A stretch of 40,051 nt of DNA, from positions 1 to 40,051 of the forward strand of contig JAAYNE010000117.1 of assembly GCA_012521015.1 (NCBI GenBank), written 5' to 3'. Within the stretch, counting starts at the first letter, position 1, and each line of letters starts with the position of its first letter. Both the position numbers and the translations under genes were made by a program. This document shows, in pieces, positions 1 to 9,422 of this stretch. The DNA comes from Clostridiaceae bacterium. GTDB lineage: Bacteria; Bacillota; Clostridia; Saccharofermentanales; DTU023. Below the pieces are notes generated by a model. It was not told the origin of the DNA. It was given only the letters and a program-made list of their open reading frames with translations, and made no database searches.

Positions 1-27
1 AGTCGAGTTTCCGACTATGCAAAATAA
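1..27 (+). CDS. rny: C-terminal end of RNase Y (partial)
   Basis: Frame 1 opens with SRVSDYAK and a TAA stop at 25-27. Known RNase Y proteins end in a very similar peptide (B. subtilis ends in ...RAVDYAK), and rny lies directly upstream of ymdB in many Bacillota, as here. RNase Y is a membrane-anchored endoribonuclease that initiates mRNA decay. Only eight codons are visible, so the call rests on this short tail plus gene order. The rest of the gene lies left of the window. Confidence 0.65.
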   Translation, partial: SRVSDYAK

Positions 28-31
28 AATT

Positions 32-70
32 AAAGCCGAGTTTAACATTGAGTTAGACCCGGCTTTTTTT
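32..70 (+). terminator. Rho-independent terminator after rny
   Basis: AAAGCCGAGT pairs with ACCCGGCTTT (nine pairs and one A-C mismatch) around a 15-nt loop and runs into seven T residues. It sits five bases after the rny stop and 19 bases before ymdB, so it should end or attenuate transcription from rny into ymdB. Confidence 0.75.
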
Positions 71-89
71 ATGGTACAATAACAAGAAT

Positions 90-899
90 ATGACAAGTAT
101 AAATATTTTATTTATCGGAGATATTGTAGGGCGTCCCGGTAGAAAAATTCTTAAGAATAAATTACCATTACTTAAACAGCAGTACATGCTGGATTTTGTT
201 TTTTGTAATGGGGAAAATTCAGCTGGCGGTTTAGGTATTACTGCAGCAATTGCCGGAGAATTATTGAATACCGGTATTGACGGAATAACTCTTGGCAATC
301 ATATATGGAGTCAAAAAATTTGGCTCCAACAAGCTATTCATTTCAAACAGATATGTCGTCCGCTCAATGCTCCGGATGATTGGCCGGGTTTTGATCATAT
401 TTATATAAATAAAGATAACTATGATGTTTTATTAATAAGTTTAATGGGACAAGCATTTATGAATCCTCTTTTAACCAATCCGTTTCAAGTGATAGATCAA
501 AAGTTGCCAATATTTAAAGAAAAATATTGTACGAAGAATATTATTGTAGATTTTCATGCTGAAAGCACAGCTGAAAAAATAACAATGGGTTATTTTTTGG
601 AAAATAAGGTGCTTGCTGTTTTAGGTACACATACTCATGTACAAACTGCAGATGAAAAAATTCTGGGCAATGGCACTGCTTTTATCACTGATATAGGTAT
701 GACCGGACCTGCTGGCGGAGTTTTGGGTATGAGTAAAAAAGTTGCTGTTGAACGGGCGATGAATTTGTTACCGGCTATGTATAATATTGATAAAGATCCT
801 TTTGCTATGCTCAACGCTGTATTGCTGACAGTTGATCCGAATGCCGGGCAAGCTAAAAAAATAGAAAGAATTCAAATTTTTGATCATGTTTTCGAATAA
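90..899 (+). CDS. ymdB: YmdB-family metallophosphoesterase (2',3'-cyclic nucleotide phosphodiesterase)
   Basis: The 269-aa product has the usual length of the YmdB/TIGR00282 family. Metal-binding motifs appear in order: GDIVGRPGR at the N-terminus, NGENSAGG, LGNHIW, DFHAEST and GTHTHVQTAD. These supply the Asp, Asn and His ligands of the two-metal centre. B. subtilis YmdB hydrolyses 2',3'-cAMP/cGMP and affects RNA turnover and developmental choices. Its position after rny fits the known rny-ymdB pairing. The start is the ATG at 90. Only a weak purine stretch precedes it, and the rny terminator lies just upstream. The 3' end overlaps the next gene. Confidence 0.92.
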   Translation: MTSINILFIGDIVGRPGRKILKNKLPLLKQQYMLDFVFCNGENSAGGLGITAAIAGELLNTGIDGITLGNHIWSQKIWLQQAIHFKQICRPLNAPDDWPGFDHIYINKDNYDVLLISLMGQAFMNPLLTNPFQVIDQKLPIFKEKYCTKNIIVDFHAESTAEKITMGYFLENKVLAVLGTHTHVQTADEKILGNGTAFITDIGMTGPAGGVLGMSKKVAVERAMNLLPAMYNIDKDPFAMLNAVLLTVDPNAGQAKKIERIQIFDHVFE

Positions 900-2934
900 C
901 ATTATAGATAGATTATTTAGAGCAAAATTTGCAAGACAAGCTAAACAAAAGTCTAAAAGAAATAATAGAAAAAAATTTCTAATTTTATTTTTAGTTTTTA
1001 CGTTTTTACTCAGTTCCTGCTCAATTTTTTCAAAAGAAAACAAAGAAGAAACTAAATCAGATCAGAAAAAAACCGAAGCGAGTGTAGATGCAGATGTTGA
1101 AACAACAAAATCAACTGAATCTTTGACTAAGCCGAATGGTGAATCTTCAGTTTTGAGAATTTATTGGCAAGCACGTGATGATTATAATCCGTTAAATACT
1201 TTTGATTATTCAGGCAAAGCTGCCTACCAATTAATGCACCGTTCGATTTTCAAAATTAACAAAGCAAATGTTTTAAGTATGGATTTGGCACGTTCAGCTT
1301 CATATATTGTTGACAAAAATCAGTATCGGATCGAATTAATTCCCGGCATTACTTATTCAAACGGAACATTGATTACAGCAAAGGATTGTGCAGCGTCAAT
1401 TTTACAATATAAAGTAAATCTGTCAAAATACTTTGCTCAAAGAAATTCGGAAAGTGAGTCGGAACAAACGGAAAATCAAGATATAGAGACGGAGCAAATA
1501 GAAAATCAACAAATAGAATCAAAGAAAAATCTTGCGCTAATAATGCAAAAATATCCGGATCTACTTCCGACAAATAATAATTTACTGACACAGCATGATG
1601 AAGAATTTATATCTTTAAAAACCTTAAGTAATGAATTAGAACTTTTGTCGTTAATTCATGAAGTAAAAGCTATTGATAATCGGACTTTGGAAATAAATTT
1701 ACGTGATCCTGATGATGAATCTTTAGAAAATGATGCTGATAATATTGATGAGAATAATCAATATTTAGAAAATGTTGATATGCCAGATATTTTTGATGAA
1801 AATAATGAGGAGATTTCAGATAACGCTGAAAATTTGGACAATACTGATACTGATAATACAGAAGATTCAGAAAAGAGGATTTACTATGAAAAAGATCCCG
1901 GATTGTTATTTGCATTAACTATGCCGGTAATTCCTGAAAGCTTGGTAACCACTATAAGTTTGCCGACAATTACCAGTGGAAATTATTTGGTAGAAAAGAA
2001 TGAACAAGGTAATGTTATATTATGTGCAACGGATTCAAATTTTGATTTGCAAAAAATTCAATTGGTGGCATTTCCCGATATCAAATCAGCGATGACTGCC
2101 TTTGTTGAAAATAAATTGGACTTTATTTATCTTACAGAATCAAATTATAATATATTCTCTAAACAAAATAATGCCAATATTTTATCATTTCCGGGACAGA
2201 GATATTATTACCTTTCTTTCGGCAATGGTGAAACGGTAAATATTCCTGAAATTAAAAAAGCTTTAATTAATATTTGGGAAGTCAGAGATGATTTAACTTC
2301 ATCTTTAACCGGCGATCAATCTAACAATCATTTGCCTTTACAATATAATGATCAGGCAATTTCAATATTTAATCTTTTCGAGCAACGATCAGATTCTCTT
2401 GATATTAAAACTATTCATGAATTTAAAAGTGGAGATACTAGGTTAAAGGTTCTTGTACCTGACAGTACTTTGGAACGAGATTGGGCTTTTGTATTAAGAG
2501 AGAAAATGTTGGAGACAAATATTAAAATGGAGCTCGAATATGTTGAACCTGATTTATATCAAGTGGCATTAGAACAAGGTAATTACGATTTAGCCTTCAA
2601 TAGAATTGATTTATTCTGTCCGATGAGCATTCTTGACACTTTTGAACAAATAAAACCTTCTACGTTGGAAGTACTGACTGGAAATGAAACAGAATTATAT
2701 CAAGAAATCAATGATTATTTTTATTCAGTTGACCGCAAAATAGATCCGAAGATTTTAAATGAAAAGAATCAAGCATATCGAGATTTTATTAATCAAAAAT
2801 CTTCTGAGTTAGATATTTTGGGAATTGGTTTTGCTCCGGTCGGCATATTCTTGGCAAAAAGTATTGAGGGTACTTCAGAGTCTCATTTGGCAGAGCCGTA
2901 TTTAGGTTTGGAGGATTTATGGGTTTGGCAGTAA
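880..2934 (+). CDS. Oligopeptide-type ABC substrate-binding lipoprotein with acidic inserts
   Basis: The 684-aa product carries a basic N-terminus, a hydrophobic stretch and an LLSSC lipobox, so it should be a lipoprotein on the outer face of the membrane. Residues about 95-175 follow the SBP_bac_5 pattern (LRIYWQARDDYNPLNTF, RIELIPGITYSNGTLITAKD), the OppA/DppA peptide-binding fold. Two regions break the fold: a Glu/Gln/Ser-rich stretch near residues 187-210 and an Asp/Asn/Glu-rich stretch near 285-330. No permease or ATPase gene is adjacent, so the partner transporter is unknown. The TTG at 880 has a purine-rich GAAAGAA about nine bases upstream; the ATG at 886 is an alternative start. It overlaps ymdB at its start and lspA at its end. 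Confidence 0.8.
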   Translation: MIMFSNNIIDRLFRAKFARQAKQKSKRNNRKKFLILFLVFTFLLSSCSIFSKENKEETKSDQKKTEASVDADVETTKSTESLTKPNGESSVLRIYWQARDDYNPLNTFDYSGKAAYQLMHRSIFKINKANVLSMDLARSASYIVDKNQYRIELIPGITYSNGTLITAKDCAASILQYKVNLSKYFAQRNSESESEQTENQDIETEQIENQQIESKKNLALIMQKYPDLLPTNNNLLTQHDEEFISLKTLSNELELLSLIHEVKAIDNRTLEINLRDPDDESLENDADNIDENNQYLENVDMPDIFDENNEEISDNAENLDNTDTDNTEDSEKRIYYEKDPGLLFALTMPVIPESLVTTISLPTITSGNYLVEKNEQGNVILCATDSNFDLQKIQLVAFPDIKSAMTAFVENKLDFIYLTESNYNIFSKQNNANILSFPGQRYYYLSFGNGETVNIPEIKKALINIWEVRDDLTSSLTGDQSNNHLPLQYNDQAISIFNLFEQRSDSLDIKTIHEFKSGDTRLKVLVPDSTLERDWAFVLREKMLETNIKMELEYVEPDLYQVALEQGNYDLAFNRIDLFCPMSILDTFEQIKPSTLEVLTGNETELYQEINDYFYSVDRKIDPKILNEKNQAYRDFINQKSSELDILGIGFAPVGIFLAKSIEGTSESHLAEPYLGLEDLWVWQ

Positions 2935-3533
2935 TCATTTCACTGGCAATTATTGTTTTGGATCAGTTAAGTAAACATTGGATTTTGAGCAATTTGTCTT
3001 TATATGAAACTATCCCTATAATAAAAGATTTTTTTTCGTTGTTTCATATCAGAAATAGTGGCGCAGCTTGGGGCATGTTATCAAATCAAAGCTGGGGAAT
3101 ATATATTTTAACGATTATTTCGATAATAGCTTCTATTTTTATTTTCTACCTTATTTACATAAATGATATTAAACCGCTGCGAATTATACTTGCTTTAATT
3201 TTAGGCGGTAGTGTCGGCAACTTAATTGACCGGATCAGATTTAATTATGTTGTAGATTTTTTAAGTTTTACTTTTGGTGATTATCATTTCCCGGCTTTTA
3301 ATATTGCTGATTCTGCTATAGTAGTTGGTGCAATTTGTCTTGTTATATATTTGATTTTTAACCCCAAACAGTTAAAGAAAATAAAATTGACTAACAGAGT
3401 TGCTGTAAGTTCTAATCTCAAGCCAGAAATTGAATCCGAGAACAGTTTTACTGAAATCAGACCGGACTTCGAAGTTAGGGATGAATTCGATTCAATAGGT
3501 GAAAAATCGGAGACCGAAACCAAAGATGAATAA
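2919..3533 (+). CDS. lspA: Lipoprotein signal peptidase II
   Basis: LspA removes signal peptides from diacylglyceryl-modified prolipoproteins in the membrane. The catalytic aspartates lie in GNLIDRIRFNYVVDF and FPAFNIADSAIVVG, and RNSGAAWGML is also typical. Four hydrophobic segments are visible. At 204 aa it is about 45 residues longer than usual because of a charged, Glu/Ser-rich C-terminal tail. The GGAGG just before the ATG at 2919 supports the start, which overlaps the preceding lipoprotein gene, itself a likely substrate. The stop overlaps the next gene. Confidence 0.95.
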   Translation: MGLAVIISLAIIVLDQLSKHWILSNLSLYETIPIIKDFFSLFHIRNSGAAWGMLSNQSWGIYILTIISIIASIFIFYLIYINDIKPLRIILALILGGSVGNLIDRIRFNYVVDFLSFTFGDYHFPAFNIADSAIVVGAICLVIYLIFNPKQLKKIKLTNRVAVSSNLKPEIESENSFTEIRPDFEVRDEFDSIGEKSETETKDE

Positions 3534-4491
3534 TAATTTGTCGGATGAGAAAGTTTTTTATATGGATAATTCGGAAGTCAGGTTAGATCGCTGGCTTGCA
3601 GAACAAATGCCTGAATATTCTCGTTCGCAGATTGCTCAATGGATAAAAGACCGCAAGATACAAGTTGAAAATTTCTCTGAACTGAAAACGAGAACTATTC
3701 TGCCTGCAGGTACAAAAATTACGCTTCGCGTTCAATCAAATCCGGCTAGTTTAACGCAATTGCGACCACAAGCTATGGCGCTCGATATTATTTACGAAGA
3801 TGCTGATATGCTGATTATTAATAAGCCAATTGGTTTAACCGTTCATCCAGGTGCCGGGAATCAAGATAAAACCTTGGTAAATGCATTGCTGGCGTACACT
3901 GAAGGTGATTTGTCAGATCTTGCAGGACCTGAACGAGCGGGTATAGTACATCGTTTGGACAAAGATACTTCAGGCTTGCTCCTGGTTGCAAAGAACAATC
4001 ATTTTCATTTGGCAATGACGGAATTATTTAAAAAAAGGCAAGTTACACGCAAATATCGAGCTTTAGTCTGGAATAAACCAGAAACAAAAACCGGGACGAT
4101 TAATGCTCCGATTGGCAGAAGTCCCAACAATAGAACAAAAATGGCTGTTGTAGCAAATGGAAAAGCTGCAATTACTCACTTTCGCTTGATCAAAGATTTT
4201 GTTAATAGTGAAAAAAAAATTTGTGCCAGTGAATTGGAAGTTGAACTTTATTCAGGAAGAACTCATCAAATTAGAGTACATTTAGCTTATATTAATTTAC
4301 CAATTATCGGTGATCCGTTATATAATCTAAAGAAAGATGATTTAGGGATGCCGGCACAAGCTTTATATGCAGCATATCTCGCATTTATTCATCCGTTAAG
4401 CGGTTTTCCTTATCAATTTGAAATACAGCCACCTAATTATTATCGTAAAGCGAAAGAGTATTTAGAGAAGATGACAGATATAGTCACTTAG
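3526..4491 (+). CDS. rluD: RluA/RluD-family 23S rRNA pseudouridine synthase
   Basis: The product has an N-terminal S4 RNA-binding domain (VRLDRWLAEQMPEYSRSQIAQWI) and a pseudouridine synthase domain with the catalytic Asp in HRLDKDTSGLLLVAKN. GRTHQIRVHLAY is also conserved. The family isomerises uridines in large-subunit rRNA. The ORF track begins at a GTG at 3499, but the ATG at 3526 overlaps the lspA stop and gives 321 aa, close to the family norm, so I use it. The lspA-rlu pairing is common in Bacillota. The exact target uridines cannot be read from the sequence. Confidence 0.92.
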   Translation: MNNNLSDEKVFYMDNSEVRLDRWLAEQMPEYSRSQIAQWIKDRKIQVENFSELKTRTILPAGTKITLRVQSNPASLTQLRPQAMALDIIYEDADMLIINKPIGLTVHPGAGNQDKTLVNALLAYTEGDLSDLAGPERAGIVHRLDKDTSGLLLVAKNNHFHLAMTELFKKRQVTRKYRALVWNKPETKTGTINAPIGRSPNNRTKMAVVANGKAAITHFRLIKDFVNSEKKICASELEVELYSGRTHQIRVHLAYINLPIIGDPLYNLKKDDLGMPAQALYAAYLAFIHPLSGFPYQFEIQPPNYYRKAKEYLEKMTDIVT

Positions 4492-4550
4492 AAAATGCTA
4501 TGAAAAAGTAGAGATTTAAATGTTTGGTTAGAATTATATTTTGAGGATTA

Positions 4551-5315
4551 ATGACAAAAAATAAAGAACCAATAAGAATAGCTATCGCATTTATCTTGAT
4601 CATATCAGGTTTCATTTTGGGTCGCCATTTTATTCAAATTAGATCTGAAGCGGATTCGACTTTAAATCTCGCTGCAATTCAAGAAGCCAGATTGGAATTA
4701 GTTGAATTGCAGAAGGTACGAGAAGATTTAGAAACTGATTATAAAAAATTACGTAAAGAACTAAATGATTTATGGTATGAAGTTATTGATACAGATGATG
4801 AGGAACAATTGAAATCATTGGATAAATTGGCAAAAACACGTGAAATTGCCGGATTAACTGAAGTTAAAGGTAATGGTGTAATCGTAACGGTCAATGATAA
4901 AGAGAATTACGATCCGCTCGAAGATCCGGTTGAATCATTAATTCATGATCAAAATATAATTTACTTGGTTGATTTATTGGTGGATAATGGTGCACAGGCT
5001 GTATCAATTAACAATTTACGCATTGTGAATTCCAGCCAGATTTTTTGCGTTGGTACAACGGTTCTTTGTAATAATCAGAGAACAATACCGCCCTATGAGA
5101 TTAAAGCGATTGGTCCTCAAGAACAGTTAAAGGCTGCTCTGGATACAGATCCGCTCTATCTCAAATTACAGGAAGCACCTTATTTTGTAAGATTTTCCAG
5201 TGAGCTGGCTAATGATTTGGTCATAAATGAATATGAAACACCCGGCACAATAGCAAAAGATATTGAGTACTTAAAAATTGTAACTGATCCTGAAATTCAA
5301 AAAAAATTGGAGTGA
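4551..5315 (+). CDS. DUF881-family membrane protein (copy 1)
   Basis: The 254-aa product has one N-terminal transmembrane segment (IAIAFILIISGFILG), a coiled coil near residues 45-75 (VELQKVREDLETDYKKLRKEL), and an extracytoplasmic DUF881 domain with VKGNGVIVTVND and GAQAVSINNLRIV. DUF881 proteins (YlxW/YlxX type) usually sit near cell-division genes and their function is poorly known. Here the gene follows the rlu gene by 59 bases with a GAGGATT ribosome binding site. It is paralogous to the next gene. Confidence 0.85.
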   Translation: MTKNKEPIRIAIAFILIISGFILGRHFIQIRSEADSTLNLAAIQEARLELVELQKVREDLETDYKKLRKELNDLWYEVIDTDDEEQLKSLDKLAKTREIAGLTEVKGNGVIVTVNDKENYDPLEDPVESLIHDQNIIYLVDLLVDNGAQAVSINNLRIVNSSQIFCVGTTVLCNNQRTIPPYEIKAIGPQEQLKAALDTDPLYLKLQEAPYFVRFSSELANDLVINEYETPGTIAKDIEYLKIVTDPEIQKKLE

Positions 5316-5412
5316 ATTAATTTAAGTTGAGGCTAATCTGAATTAAAAAAATTGAAACGAAATCAGAAATTCGATAGTAAAAAGTGATTAATTTAAATAT
5401 TAAGAGGTTGTA

Positions 5413-6138
5413 ATGCGAATCAGGAATTCAATAATAAAATATAGTGCAATAACAGTAATTGCTATAATTTTGGGGATAGCTTTGGCTTTACAAATTAAAA
5501 CCAGCAATATCGCTGCTCATGAAAGCAGGGATTTGACCGAATTGCAAAACAACGTCCGAAGTTATGCCGAAAAAAATGCTGAACTTAATGATCGAAATAA
5601 AGAACTATATAGCGAAATTGAAAAATTGCGTAGTGATCAGCTGGAAGGTGATATAAATTATCAAGATATTTTAGCAGAACAGGAGAAACTATCTGTTTTT
5701 GCCGGTTTAACAGCTGTTCAAAATTCCGGGATTACTGTAACTCTGGGTATGGCGGGGCAGTCAATGATCACAGATTCATATATCCGTTTTGTAGTAAACG
5801 AACTTAATGCATTGGGTGCACAAGCCATTTCAATCAATGAACAGAGAAAAGTAGCTACGACAGAGATCAGAGCAAGTAGCGAGAGTATTATAATTAACGG
5901 AGTAGCTTATCCGCGCAGTGAAGATTTTGTTATTAAGGCCATTGTTCCGTTTGAACAGCAAGATTCGATAGTCTTGGCATTGGAAACATTAAAAAATGCT
6001 TTGAAAGAACAAATGGATTCCGAGCAACAAATTGAAATGATAATTTCCATTGAACAGAAAGTGGTAATCCCTGCTTTGAGTGAAGATAGCATAGCATATA
6101 AAACACATTTATTAAATCCGGTAGAAGACAATGAATAA
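5413..6138 (+). CDS. DUF881-family membrane protein (copy 2)
   Basis: The 241-aa product has the same layout as its neighbour: an N-terminal transmembrane segment (ITVIAIILGIALALQI), a coiled coil near residues 42-72, and a DUF881 domain with GITVTLG, LGAQAISINEQRKVATTEIR and IINGVAYPRSEDFVIKAI. The last motifs match the family more closely than those of copy 1. AAGAGGT precedes the ATG. A 97-base gap separates the two copies, without an evident terminator. The pair may form a hetero-oligomer; that is inference. Confidence 0.87.
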   Translation: MRIRNSIIKYSAITVIAIILGIALALQIKTSNIAAHESRDLTELQNNVRSYAEKNAELNDRNKELYSEIEKLRSDQLEGDINYQDILAEQEKLSVFAGLTAVQNSGITVTLGMAGQSMITDSYIRFVVNELNALGAQAISINEQRKVATTEIRASSESIIINGVAYPRSEDFVIKAIVPFEQQDSIVLALETLKNALKEQMDSEQQIEMIISIEQKVVIPALSEDSIAYKTHLLNPVEDNE

Positions 6139-6168
6139 ATTGATTTTTTACGTAATGAAGTTTTTAGC

Positions 6169-7164
6169 ATGAAAGGATCAATAAAGTCAGATATGGCAAT
6201 AGAGAATTTTACAGTTTCACCACTTGAAGGAATCAAGTTATTAGGACAATTAAATTCCAATGCAAGACAGATCGACGGAGCCTTTGGAGTTGAAACCGAA
6301 TTATCTGCTAACGGCTTATCGATCAGCGGTGATCCGGTACAAATTGAAAAAGCGGTTCAGGTCTATCAACGTCTCTTAGAAGGTATCAGACGTGGTGCTG
6401 ATCTTGATGCTCAACTTGTAAATTATTTAACCAACGCAGCTTTAGCCGGAGATGAAGATGATGTAGACTTTAGCCCGGACTTAATCTGTATTACTGCCAA
6501 AGGTAGACCGGTATATAGTAAAACTGCCGGTCAAAAAAAATACGTAACTGCAATTCAGAATAATGAATTAACGTTTTCAATCGGGCCTGCCGGTACAGGA
6601 AAAACTTATTTGGCTGTAGCAATGGCGGTTAAAGCTTTTCGAGCTCAAGAAGTTTCGCGGATAATTTTGACCAGACCGGCAGTAGAAGCCGGTGAGAAGC
6701 TGGGTTATTTACCGGGTGATCTTCAGATGAAAGTTGATCCTTATATGCGACCACTTTACGATGCGCTCTATGATTTAATGGGGTATGAAGCATATCAAAA
6801 GAATTTGGAAAAGGGTATAATCGAGGTATCGCCTTTGGCATATATGCGAGGTAGAACTTTGGATGATTCCTTTATTATTTTAGATGAAGCCCAGAATACT
6901 ACTCCGGAACAAATGAAAATGTTTCTGACCAGGATCGGTTTTCATTCCAAAGCGATTGTAACAGGTGATATTACTCAAATTGATCTGCCTGCCAGTACGA
7001 GAAGCGGATTGATCGGGGTACAAAATATCTTGCAAAATATTGAAGGAATTGAATTTGTCCATTTGAATGCAAAAGACGTCGTGCGCAATGATTTGGTGCA
7101 AAGAATAATTGTCGCTTATGAAAAAGCCGATAAACAAGCCAATAAACGTAGAAAGAAGGACTAA
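6169..7164 (+). CDS. phoH: PhoH-family ATPase
   Basis: The 331-aa product is a typical PhoH/YqfL-like P-loop ATPase. It has Walker A GPAGTGKTYLAVAMAV, Walker B SFIILDEAQNTTPEQMKMFLTR, and GDITQIDLP. Its order, phoH-pgpH-ybeY-era-recO, is the standard Bacillota arrangement and suggests a role in RNA or ribosome metabolism, although the biochemical function of PhoH is still unsettled. The ATG at 6169 has a poor ribosome binding site. The ATG at 6193 (MAIENFTVSPLEG) gives an N-terminus closer to known PhoH proteins and is a credible alternative. Confidence 0.93.
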   Translation: MKGSIKSDMAIENFTVSPLEGIKLLGQLNSNARQIDGAFGVETELSANGLSISGDPVQIEKAVQVYQRLLEGIRRGADLDAQLVNYLTNAALAGDEDDVDFSPDLICITAKGRPVYSKTAGQKKYVTAIQNNELTFSIGPAGTGKTYLAVAMAVKAFRAQEVSRIILTRPAVEAGEKLGYLPGDLQMKVDPYMRPLYDALYDLMGYEAYQKNLEKGIIEVSPLAYMRGRTLDDSFIILDEAQNTTPEQMKMFLTRIGFHSKAIVTGDITQIDLPASTRSGLIGVQNILQNIEGIEFVHLNAKDVVRNDLVQRIIVAYEKADKQANKRRKKD

Positions 7165-7166
7165 TC

Positions 7167-9422
7167 ATGAGCAAACAGACGAACCAACAGAGACATGCAT
7201 TGAAATTCGGTAAATCGGGTACACGAGGTAAAACACCTCAAAGTAAAAAGATATTATCAGGTGTTTTAATGGGGATTGTTGTTTATATTGCAGTTTGTTT
7301 TATTGTTTATAAAGGATCTTTACCTACGACTTATAACTTGAAGGTTAATGATATTAGTAAATATGATATTCAAGCTCCCAGAACTTTTGTCGATCAGAAA
7401 GCAACGGAAATCAGAGCAAAAGAGGCCGAAGATGCCGTTCCTAAAAAAATGATCAAAAATGATCAAGCTACCACTGTGTCTTTAGCAAATATTGAAGCCT
7501 TTTTGGATTTGGTAAGTATCAGACGGGAACAGTTGTATTATCGCAAAGATATCAAACCGACCGAAACTAAAAAAAACACAATAACTACTACTGAGAATTC
7601 GGACAATAATCAAGAAACCACTAGGAAAAATAATAACGATAATGATATTTATCAGCCTTCCAAAGCTGAGATAGCAACTGCTGCAACCCCAATGCTTTCA
7701 GAGATCAATCAAAATTTTGATATTCAATTAGATCTAAGCCATGCAGTTAGTTTATTGAGTATGGAAGAATCTCGTTTTAATTACTTTTCGGAAACTTTAG
7801 TTTCCATGTCGGAATCGATCATGCAACAAGCCATGGATTCCGATCAACTTTTACAAAATATTCAGGATCATGTGTATAGAAATTCTGAAAATCAAGATTT
7901 TTTTGTGGCAGATAATGAAATTTTGGACTACATCTTAAAAAACTTGCTTAAGCCTAATGTTCAGTATGATAAAATCGGTACGGACAAAGCTAGAGAAGAT
8001 GCAGCTAATCAGGTGCGGAATAATCCGATCATGATTAATGCCGGAGCACGGATTGTTTCCCAAGGCGATGTTATTACGCAAGACACTTATGATATTCTGG
8101 AAGAATTAAACTTAACCGATGCAGGAGAATTTGACTGGTATAAATTTTCCGGGATAGCTTTATTTAATCTGTTTTTGTTGTCCATTCTGATTGTGTATTT
8201 TAAATCATTTCATGCGAATATTTTATTTAGTAGACAAACTTTATGGTCACTGGTTGTAGCCATTTTTATACCATTTTTAGTTGCTTATTATATGGCGGAT
8301 ACATATCCTTTAGCTCCTCCGATCTATTTTTCGACAATTATTATTTGTGCCTATTTTGATTTAAAAACCTCAATTGTTGTTTCAACGGTTCTCGCACTTG
8401 GTATAACTCCGATGTCTTCATTCCATCCTTATTTCCTACCAGTAGTATTGATCGGCTGTTTGGCGGCAGCATTTTTTGCCCGCAAAATCAGTCGACAAGA
8501 TAATTATATAAAACTGATTAGTGCTACAACAATAGCAAGCTTAGGTACAGTATTAGCATTAAGCATTATACAAAAAGATACAATTGTCGTTTTGATGAAT
8601 AATGCAGTTACCGTAACAATTTCTACAATGATTTCCGTAATTGCGGCAATTGGTGTAATGCCGATTTTTGAAATAATTTTCAATACAGTTTCGCCTATTA
8701 AAATTATTGAATTATCTCAGCCGGGACATCCTTTATTAAAACGTTTATTTACTGAGGCACCGGGCTCATCGCAACACTCTATGATGGTAGCAAATCTGGC
8801 TGATGCCGGGGCGGAAGTAATTGGAGCGGATTCAACTTTGGCACGGGTCGGAGCATATTACCATGATATCGGTAAATTAGAAAATCCTTTAATGTTTACA
8901 GAAAACCAAGCAGGAGAAAACCCGCATGATCGTTTGACACCTGAAGAAAGTTGTCGGATTATTACAGCTCATACTGAAGATGGTCTAAAATTAGGACAAA
9001 AATATCGTTTGCCCGAACCTGTATTGAAAATGATTTATGAACATCATGGAACTACCTTACTTCAATTTTTCTATCATAAAGCGAGTCAAATTGCGGAACT
9101 TGAGGGGAAAGAACCTCCAAACAAAGATACTTATCGTTATCATAATCCATTGCCGAGCTTTAAAGAATCAGCAGTTTTAATGTTAGCGGATTCGGTTGAA
9201 GCGGCAATGAAATCATCACAAATTAATACTCTGCCTGAAGCGGAAAAATTTATGCGTAACATATTCAAAATCAAAATCGACCAAAATCAATTGATTAATT
9301 CCGGTCTGTCTTTTCGCGATGTTGAGTTAATTTTAGAAGCTTTCTTACAAGTTTATGCAGGTCAATTCCATAGCAGAATTAAATATCCCGAATCGAAGGA
9401 AAGGGATAATGCTAATGAATAA
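7167..9422 (+). CDS. pgpH: PgpH-type c-di-AMP phosphodiesterase (7TM-HD protein)
   Basis: The 751-aa product has a first transmembrane segment near residues 28-48, an extracellular 7TMR-HDED region to about 330, a seven-helix membrane block to about 515, and a cytoplasmic HD domain with HSMMVANLADAG, GAYYHDIGKL and EHHGT. This matches PgpH/YqfF, which hydrolyses c-di-AMP. A low-complexity Thr/Asn insert near residues 132-160 (TTTENSDNNQETTRKNNNDND) lies in the extracellular part. The ATG at 7167 follows the phoH stop by two bases with a GAAGGA ribosome binding site, so translation is probably coupled. Confidence 0.93.
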   Translation: MSKQTNQQRHALKFGKSGTRGKTPQSKKILSGVLMGIVVYIAVCFIVYKGSLPTTYNLKVNDISKYDIQAPRTFVDQKATEIRAKEAEDAVPKKMIKNDQATTVSLANIEAFLDLVSIRREQLYYRKDIKPTETKKNTITTTENSDNNQETTRKNNNDNDIYQPSKAEIATAATPMLSEINQNFDIQLDLSHAVSLLSMEESRFNYFSETLVSMSESIMQQAMDSDQLLQNIQDHVYRNSENQDFFVADNEILDYILKNLLKPNVQYDKIGTDKAREDAANQVRNNPIMINAGARIVSQGDVITQDTYDILEELNLTDAGEFDWYKFSGIALFNLFLLSILIVYFKSFHANILFSRQTLWSLVVAIFIPFLVAYYMADTYPLAPPIYFSTIIICAYFDLKTSIVVSTVLALGITPMSSFHPYFLPVVLIGCLAAAFFARKISRQDNYIKLISATTIASLGTVLALSIIQKDTIVVLMNNAVTVTISTMISVIAAIGVMPIFEIIFNTVSPIKIIELSQPGHPLLKRLFTEAPGSSQHSMMVANLADAGAEVIGADSTLARVGAYYHDIGKLENPLMFTENQAGENPHDRLTPEESCRIITAHTEDGLKLGQKYRLPEPVLKMIYEHHGTTLLQFFYHKASQIAELEGKEPPNKDTYRYHNPLPSFKESAVLMLADSVEAAMKSSQINTLPEAEKFMRNIFKIKIDQNQLINSGLSFRDVELILEAFLQVYAGQFHSRIKYPESKERDNANE

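Noticed and set aside
1-16. Short inverted repeat AGTCG/CGACT at the left edge
   Set aside because: Lies inside the rny coding tail and has no T-tract; probably chance.
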